Assembly (NCBI GenBank): GCA_050084985.1 | Contig: JBITNC010000002.1 | Span: forward strand, 434,001-498,000 | Origin: Nageia nagi | Lineage: Eukaryota > Pinophyta | DNA: 64,000 bases | Reading direction: 5' to 3' | In this document: positions 57,500 to 64,000 of the stretch, piece after piece | Numbering within the stretch: position 1 is the first letter of the stretch | Layout: every line of letters starts with the position of its first letter | Program-made: the position numbers and the translations under genes | The notes under the pieces: generated by a model | Seen by the model: the letters and a program-made list of their open reading frames with translations, nothing else | What the model was told of the DNA's origin: nothing | The model's database searches: none

Positions 57500-58100
57500 T
57501 CTTTACCGTGATGTTCTATTTACTAGCTCCAGCTATTTGATCCCCCTTTACTGACCTCATCTCTACATTCTGGAATGCTCTACTCATCGGCTCCAGCTAT
57601 TCGATCACTCCTCGCTGACCTCATCATTTTCGGGACCTAGTTTCATTAAAAAATGTGAACATCATTCTCCCCATGATGTCATCTCTTACCTTTAGAATGT
57701 TTTACTCACTGGCTCCAGCTATTTGATTACTCCTTACTGACCTCATCACTTTCGGGCTTCAGTTTTGGGTTAAGGCCTGAAATTGTTGATGTCATCTCTT
57801 TCGAAATGCTTTATTTACTGACCCCAGCTTCTCAATTCCCCTTGCTAACCTCATCATCTCTGGAACCTGATCTTTACCAAAATGTGACTATCTTATCCTC
57901 CGTGATGTCATCATTTTATTCCAGAATGCTTTACTTCTGGAACACTTAATTTACGGGCTTCGACTTCTTCGATTATCTCTTGCTGACCTCACCTCCTCTG
58001 GAACCCAAGCTTTTCCACAACTGAGCTTCATCCTTTCTTCTGTGATGTCATCATTTCATTTCGGAACACTTTATCTACTGACTTCGGCCTGTTTTGTTTG
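57500..58100. repeat. Degenerate tandem repeat, unit about 100-120 bp
   Basis: Recurring words CTGACCTCATC, GGAATGCTTTA, TGGCTCCAGCTATTTGAT and GTGATGTCATC appear in fixed order, about five to six times. Confidence 0.75.
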
Positions 58101-58264
58101 CTCCCAAAAAAACTCCTGGGGATCTTAAAATGAACTCATGATTGCAAGTAAGGTACATCGGGGCTTTAATAAAGAATTTATTATTATGAATGTACATTAT
58201 GGCGACCTCTGGGGGAAAATTTCACCTTTATCAAAGAGGAATTTAGAACCTAGTCTGAAAAAAT

Positions 58265-58500
58265 AATACCAACGCATTTCACTACTACATAGGGTCCGGA
58301 CCACATGGATTCAAATTTTTTTTGTTTCCTCGGTTTAGCTCTGTCCTCATCCCATTTCAATACTAAATCTCCTTCTCTGAAAGTATCTGGAGTTGATTTT
58401 CGACCGTCGAACCACCTTTTACTATTTCATTTCTTCTCCGGAGGTCTTGATATGATTGATTTTGGAGCTCTTTTGGGATTCAACTTTTCTTTCCAGAATA
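58265..58500 (-). pseudogene. Gypsy integrase C-terminal fragment (minus strand)
   Basis: Reads TFREGDLVLKWDEDRAKPRK, 'KFESMWSGPYVVVKCV', the module following the integrase core in plant gypsy elements. It directly follows the gag fragment in the same orientation, so protease, RT, RNase H and the integrase core are missing. Confidence 0.75.
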
Positions 58501-58507
58501 CCGAAGA

Positions 58508-59300
58508 CTAGGGGTTTTTCCTTGATCTTGTTTCCACAGCAAAACCTCCTATACCCGTTGGTGCAAAATTCCTCAGGTTCACATCTCGGCTTATGTCGTC
58601 AGCTACACCAGGCGGAGGAATGCCCCCACTTTTTGATAAATATTCTTGGTATTGATAAACAGGACATGTGGTTTGTTCATGAGCGTTATTACAGGCCAAA
58701 CACCAACTAGTGGCTGACCCTGAAGAGGAAGCTTGGCTCACATCCTCATTCAACACATTCTGAGCCTCTTCTACAGCAGGATAAGGATATCTTCTTGCAT
58801 TGCTTTGTCTACGTAGAATGGTAATCTAGTTTGCCATATTTCTACACAAGTTTCGGAGTTCCTGAATCTCTATCGATGAGGCTACCCCTTGATTCATATT
58901 AGGTTGATGAGGGGCTGGTAAGGCCAAGGGAGCTCTAGGGACTGGCAAGGTTGATGGCCACTGTTGGACAAGGGTGGGGATACTGGTTAGTGGTGGAGCC
59001 AAACTAATTGCTTAAGGTCTCAAAATTTACTGCTGGGTAGTTATTGGAAAATAAGGCATTGGCATGCGACTTGGCAATTTCCCAACTGTAATAAGATAGG
59101 ATTCAGCATATACTGCTTATCTATAGACCTCTGGGAAAGTATTTACTCCAAAATTTTGGATTTGCAGAGAGAGATCCGGAGGAAAGGCTCTCATGTAATA
59201 CATTAAGGTTTGAAATTGCTGAGGCCTGACTGGCATGGGGACTCTCACCCAAGTTTTTTGGAATCTAATATTGAAATCAGGGATATTTTCTTGCTCATAT
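58508..59300 (-). pseudogene. Gypsy gag fragment with zinc knuckle (minus strand)
   Basis: Read downward: DFNIRFQKTWVRVPMPVRPQ, 'FQTLMYYMRAFPPDLSLQIQ', a proline-rich linker, 'NQGVASSIEIQELRNL', and a knuckle CLACNNAHEQTTCPVYQ. Open piece 58508-58756; upstream parts contain stops. It begins at the inner edge of the right inverted repeat. Confidence 0.75.
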
Positions 59301-59304
59301 CATT

Positions 59305-59863
59305 TGTTCTCAAAGACCTGTAGTTTTTATCAGTAATATGATACCATCTTGACCTTTCTTATCTAGCACTCGTAATTGTCATTCTTAATTTGGTTACATC
59401 ATGGCAGCTTGGCTTGTTTCCTGAATGATAATTATGAGTTGCTAGTATAACTATGTCTGCTACATGGTAGAGTAAAGCTGGGAAACTATTAGAGAGTGAG
59501 AGCTTGTACTGTAGCTACTACACTAGATTTAGACCAAGGTTTCACACACTGTGAAAGCCTGCGCTGAACTAGTGATCCACCTTTGCTTTCTCTCTTGTTA
59601 CCCTAAGCCTTTTTGCTTAAATTCCTCGCACTCTGCTCCTTTTTATTTCCTTTCCTGTTACTTTGCTTTCTCTCTTGTTACCCTAACCCTTTTGCTTAAA
59701 TTCCTCGCACTCTACTCCTTTTTATTTCCTTTCCTGTTACTTTTTCTACACCCAATAGATAAGGAACCGACCTTCTCCGGAGATCAGACTGTCACTATAG
59801 TCTGTTCTTGATTTACTTTGGTTAAGATTGTTCATGGCGCATATATTACACAATCCTAATCAA
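59305..59863 (-). repeat. Right inverted repeat of the 3.1-kb insertion
   Basis: About 559 bp, inverted copy of 56731-57275. It contains one extra internal segment of the GAAAGCAAAGTAACAGGAAA type, a small tandem duplication. Confidence 0.85.
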
Positions 59864-59874
59864 CAATATGTTTA

Positions 59875-60504
59875 TTCCCCATGACGCTTGTAGCCCAAGC
59901 CCTGGAATGGTATAATAATTTGCCACGACATAGTATTTATTCATTTTCCCAATTGGCAAACTTGTTCTTACAACATTTTAAGATTTATATCAAAGAGGAA
60001 TCTTCTATTATGGATCTTGTAGAACTAAAACAATCTCAGAATGAATCAATTGTTGACTTTGTTTCACGATGGAAGGATATACTCTATGGCATGCCCTATA
60101 CCTTACCTCAGGAGGAGTTAGTTAAATTATTAAGTCAAAATTGTTTAAGGCCTATAGCTAGTATATTACAAATCCAACAATATAATACTCTCGAAGAAGC
60201 TATTGCTCAAGCAGTTATAATTGAGAAGGTCAAAATTGAATATGGTGAAATAAAAATTACGAGGAAAGAAAAATATAACAAAAATGAGTATTATAATTAT
60301 CACCATCAAAGAGGTCATAGTACGAAAAATTGTCTAGCATTCAGAAATAGAACTCAAAATTCAATCAAAGATAATAACTTGGAAGTTGAACACCATACTT
60401 CTATTTCAGATCAAAATTTAAAAAATTATCAAGACTCACTTCCTTCATATCAAGTAAATACAGTATCTATTGTACCTAATTACAGTCAAGTGACACCCAC
60501 CTAG
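59875..60504 (+). pseudogene. Gypsy element 2 Gag capsid, part 2, and zinc knuckle remnant
   Basis: Continues part 1: MTLVAQALEWYNNLPRHSIY, 'SFSQLANLFLQHFKIY', 'SIVDFVSRWKDILYGMP', then a knuckle-like YHHQRGHSTKNC with the first cysteine(s) lost. It is open over 207 codons. Joined across the insertion the capsid is of normal order. Confidence 0.85.
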
Positions 60505-61578
60505 AATCCAAGTAATCAACCTATTATAAGAATAGTTGGAGTTGATACTGGAACTCAAAACATACAAGAAAAACAAATTGATATATCACATAAGCAAAAA
60601 TCCAAAATGCAAGTTCCTCCATTGATACATCAGCCTATAATTTCTTTTTATGACCATGAGAGACAACCAAACAAGGGACTTCAAGGGTTAGATCCACCTC
60701 TCCATGTCATTGGTAAAGTAAATGGTAAAATTGTTAAGAGGATGTTAATAGATGAAGGGTCAGATGTTAATATCATATCTACATTGGCATGTCACAAATT
60801 GAATCTTCCTTTCTCTCATATTTCTTTACCATCATTACAAATAAAAGCATTTAATAATGCCTTATGTTCAACAATAGGGTCGATAGTGTTACCCATCACC
60901 ATTGGATGTAAGACGATACAAACATCATTATATATCATTGAAGGGAACATTGAACAATATAATATTCTTTTAGGTAGACCATGGATTCAAGAAATGGAAT
61001 GTGTCCCATCTACATTTCATGGTTGTCTAAAATACATTCATGAGGGAGTACTCTATTGTGTACAAAGAGATGAAAATCCATACTCACATTATAATATTAC
61101 GAAATCATCGAAAATGAAACCTCCTATGCAAAATTCAAAGGGGAAATCATCATCCATCTTTGCTGGGCAAGGGCATAATCATAAAGATATGAGATGGAAA
61201 TCAAAATCCAAAGATGATTACAATGATGGAATGCAATCTTTGGAACAACCTAAGAGGGTGGTAGATCATATAATGAAAGAAAACCTAAAACCTAAGTCAA
61301 TAAAATATGATAAGTATGGACATCATGTTTATCATCATCACTTGGGGCATAATACTAAACATTGCCACCAATTAAATCATGCCCTTCATGATTTGATGGA
61401 TGATAGACGATTTGAAGTAGATATACCTTTATTGATAGATAACAATTTACATCATCTACAAAATACATATATGCATTCCACAGGATTAAACAATGATAAA
61501 TTATGTTATTTGCATAAGGATAGTCAATCTCCTTCACATCGTTCACATTGGGGCAGTCGTCTCCCATCTTACTTTTGA
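60505..61578 (+). CDS. Gypsy element 2 protease region
   Basis: Open for 323 codons from 60607. Retropepsin block VNGKIVKRMLIDEGSDVNII has D49-E50-G51 in place of the usual D-S/T-G (Tat-type elements often have D-G-G). The second conserved block NILLGRPWIQEM is near 125-135, as in this lineage. Residues about 240-280 read 'YHHHLGHNTKHCHQLNHAL' and 'LMDDRRFEVD', a second zinc-knuckle-like block normal for Tat/Ogre Gag-Pol junctions. No RT motif follows in any frame. The element may be non-autonomous or truncated. Retroelement protein, not a host gene. Confidence 0.75.
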   Translation, partial: NPSNQPIIRIVGVDTGTQNIQEKQIDISHKQKSKMQVPPLIHQPIISFYDHERQPNKGLQGLDPPLHVIGKVNGKIVKRMLIDEGSDVNIISTLACHKLNLPFSHISLPSLQIKAFNNALCSTIGSIVLPITIGCKTIQTSLYIIEGNIEQYNILLGRPWIQEMECVPSTFHGCLKYIHEGVLYCVQRDENPYSHYNITKSSKMKPPMQNSKGKSSSIFAGQGHNHKDMRWKSKSKDDYNDGMQSLEQPKRVVDHIMKENLKPKSIKYDKYGHHVYHHHLGHNTKHCHQLNHALHDLMDDRRFEVDIPLLIDNNLHHLQNTYMHSTGLNNDKLCYLHKDSQSPSHRSHWGSRLPSYF

Positions 61579-62880
61579 TCTCCTCATGTTTTACATAGAT
61601 CACATTGGGGCAATTGCCCTCCATTATAAAAAAAAAAAATCATCAAAACATGATTTAGAAATCACACAAACATCAAAATATGATTAAAAACTAAAATGAT
61701 CATATCTGATTTTGAAATAGGTTATAATATGTTTATTGCATTTCCATGTCTTCTTCTTTTTCCACCTCATATTCATCCCCCATTATGTTGGAATATTTGA
61801 GTATCAGATTATATTCTAATGATTCATCAAGGCATATATACTATACATTATCCATGATCACTTCCATACCATTATACAAATATGTTTAATACTTATTGTA
61901 AAAGAAATAGTTTATGAAATTAATATTCTTATTGACTTTACCCACCTTCATCATGAAATTCTTGAAACTTTGGATGATAAACAAACATGACTATGATACA
62001 CTTAAGGTTATTACAGACTCATACACATCTTCACATTTAAATAATCTTAAAATAGTCAAGAATGAGGTGTTACAAGAGCATGATTTCGAGCGAAAGTATT
62101 ACATGTTCATCCTATTATTCGCTTCATCTCGAACCCAAGAATCATTTGATAGTTTTATATAAAAAAAAAAGAGGTGAAAAGAGATGACAAAAGTCAAAAC
62201 AAAAAAAATAAAAATTACTACATCATATCAATGATTCTTGGGTGATTACAATATCCTCTACTGGGGCTATAGACACCTGACTAGCAGTAGAGCAAGGTTG
62301 TAGTGAGATCGAGGGGTTAATCCTCATCGGGGCTATGGATGCCTATCTGGCAATGGGGCATACCTTACGAGTGGCGACATGTCCATATTGGTTAGTGACC
62401 TTTCCTATGGACCTCTGTACGTTTCATATGGATGAACTAGCTTATATATTTTATGCTCTTGTGACATTTAGTTTGAGATTATCTAAAGATGGAAATAAAC
62501 ATCATTGCGCAGACATGAGTCTATGATAATTTTGAGAACATCATGAATTTGTTTTATATCATCTAAAGAAGGAAAAATCTAATGGTGATTGGTTAATATG
62601 GTCAACTTGAATATTATGATCATTACATTTCTTCATCATCCCATGCCTCCATCCCATACTATTTATTATTACATAGTAATTAATATTACACTTATATTTA
62701 TCAATGCCTTGATGAGTTGATTAGTTTATCTCTCTAAATACTCAATACATCCTATGTCTATTCATTTGTTATACTATTTCATATTAACATCGACCACCCC
62801 ATATACATTATACTATACCAACTTTCATATTTTATTATCCAACATCCATATATTTTCTAATCTATCTTTATCGATTGTTA
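61579..62880. other. No gene recognised; gypsy element 2 downstream region
   Basis: Short ORFs only (61914-62162 is the longest with some hydrophobic text). A loose duplication is seen in 62255-62350 (GGGGCTATAGACACCTGAC and GGGGCTATGGATGCCTATC). No RT, RNase H, integrase or LTR start (TGTAGACACC) is recognised. Confidence 0.45.
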
Positions 62881-62883
62881 AAT

Positions 62884-63255
62884 TGGAGGTGCTTCCATAT
62901 TATTTGAGAAAAAGAGCGAGTAATTTCTCTCCCCATTAATATGGGAGTCAACATTGTTGTTGTTAAAACCTTTTGCTTCTATTCTTATCTACAAGTTTAA
63001 GCAAGAAATTGCCCTTAGTAGATTGATAAAAGTCAACCCTAGAACATTGTTAAATTTTATAGCTTCCATTATTCTTTGAGATCGAGAATAAGAAATTATT
63101 CTCCCCATTGAATTGGAAGTCAATGTTCTTTTCCTATCATATCCCATCCATTTCAACCCTATAGAACATCGTTAAAAAGCTTCCATCATTCCTTGGGACC
63201 GAGAGTAAAAAATTGCTCTTCCCTTTGAATTGGAAGTCGATGTTCTTCTCCCCTT
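62884..63255. repeat. Three degenerate repeats of about 75-85 bp
   Basis: Units near 62884, 63060 and 63178 share GCTTCCAT-ATT, GAGA-CGAGAATAA, TTCTCCCCATTGAATTGGAA and GTCAATGTT. Spacing is about 176 and 118 bp. Confidence 0.7.
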
Positions 63256-64000
63256 TCCATTCATTATCATCTACCCATAAATTGAATGTGTGTTACATCT
63301 TGTTCCATATCCTTTGTACATGTTATCATAAAATAAAAGTATTAGTAGCCAAATTTGGTAAATGATACAATCTAATACTGCAAATTTTCAAATCATTATC
63401 CTTAAATTTGAAGATATTTAATAATATCAAAATTAACATTTAAAAAATAAAAATACAATAATAATCACATACGTCTTTAATGGGATAATTGTTATCATCA
63501 TATTCCTCATCATGAATCTTTGATGATATCAAATTATAAACAATTCCATCCTGAAATCTTTGATAATGATTTTTGCAAGAAATGATAATGAAACCCATTC
63601 TGTTGGGGCAAATAGCAGAGTTATCAAACATTAAAATGTTATCTACTTTGAAAGGACTCCACGTCACATACATGCTAATGACATAGAGCCTATGGAATAA
63701 AGTGTTCCATTAAATAGCATTTGTAGACAAGCATGAGTACTTAGTAAAATGTAGAACTTATTTTCAAAATACTTTGATTGCGAAAATTCAAAAAGTTTAT
63801 GTTTGATCATAATTTGGGGCAACTATGATTGTCCATGACCCAAAGCAAATCATTTGCCTCTACCATCAACCAACAAAATCAAGATTTAAAATATTCGTAC
63901 ATAAGTTGATAAACTCAAGTGTACGAGTCTTGACTTAACCACTTACCAACCTTAAGTATATTATCACCTACTTATGAGTCTAGTGGTATTTGTATAATTC
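63256..64000. other. No gene recognised to window end
   Basis: AT-rich. The minus-strand ORF 63440-63673 (77 codons) has no recognisable motif. The 3' LTR expected for gypsy element 2 is not present by the window end. Confidence 0.4.

Larger units (their letters stand above)
56731..59863. mobile_element. 3.1-kb insertion with roughly 550-bp terminal inverted repeats carrying gypsy fragments
   Basis: The left end GTTGATTAGGATTGTGTAAT is mirrored at the right end (59863 downward). The inverted match continues to about 57275 / 59305, roughly 90 percent by eye. Between them are tandem repeats (57500-58100), an integrase C-terminal piece (58265-58500) and a gag/zinc-knuckle piece (58508-59300), both minus strand. 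The gypsy 2 Gag reading is interrupted precisely here. A target duplication is not clear; ATACGTGTT and CAATATGTT on the two sides are only loosely alike. Candidates: Mutator-like element that captured gypsy DNA, or an LTR element rearranged so that one LTR is inverted. Confidence 0.8.

Noticed and set aside
63440-63673. 77-codon minus-strand ORF
   Set aside because: No motif, AT-rich, and opposite to the expected direction of gypsy element 2.

Overview
This window looks like intergenic DNA from a seed plant, most likely a conifer. It is AT-rich and almost entirely made of old, nested, mutated retroelements and DNA transposons, with one recognisable host gene. The conifer assignment is an inference. 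It rests on the size and nesting of the repeats, on a Penelope-like reverse transcriptase (such elements are known from conifers and are otherwise rare in plants), and on a lone plant gene whose next exon is not visible. Without a search the species cannot be named.

Host gene. On the minus strand, 44307-45590 is a 428-codon first exon of a homolog of Arabidopsis AXR4, an ER membrane protein with an alpha/beta-hydrolase fold that is needed for AUX1 auxin-carrier trafficking. It ends at a clean CAG|GT splice donor. The remaining C-terminal exon was not found.

Left part (1-24000). LTR fragments and decayed ORFs occupy 1-5200. A minus-strand LINE lies at 6161-8262 and a minus-strand copia tail at 8262-9235. 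A degenerate plus-strand Ty1/copia element runs from 9236 to about 14410; its 180-bp LTR is split by a tRNA-derived SINE with a perfect 19-bp target duplication. Two LTR-like blocks lie at 15841-17420, a second decayed ORF family member at 17560-20240, and an 88-bp perfect palindrome at 22271-22358.

Middle part (24200-44200). A minus-strand hAT transposase gene is scattered over 24232-35961. It is broken by a roughly 4-kb solo-LTR-like element (about 25548-29526) and by a Ty1/copia element (30240-35526). The copia is flanked by two copies of a roughly 205-bp hAT segment, which looks like an abnormally long target duplication. A second copy of the solo LTR (38093-40475) sits inside a Penelope-like element. 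Both solo LTRs carry arrays of a near-identical 10-12-bp-arm hairpin, which is the strongest candidate here for undescribed structure. An L1-type LINE endonuclease fragment and a third decayed ORF block follow.

Right part (46100-64000). A copia LTR/gag remnant is interrupted by a complete gypsy element (46486-51700) that has matching 5-bp target duplications. That gypsy keeps gag but has lost the RT core and the integrase core. The copia gag is then cut by a second, Tat/Ogre-like gypsy whose 5' LTR starts at 52367 and which runs to or beyond the window end. Its gag is split at 56731-59863 by a 3.1-kb insertion bounded by roughly 550-bp inverted repeats. That insertion carries gypsy gag and integrase C-terminal fragments on the opposite strand.

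No tRNA, rRNA or CRISPR array was recognised. Almost every ORF other than the AXR4 exon is a transposon pseudogene. Percent identities given here are by-eye estimates.
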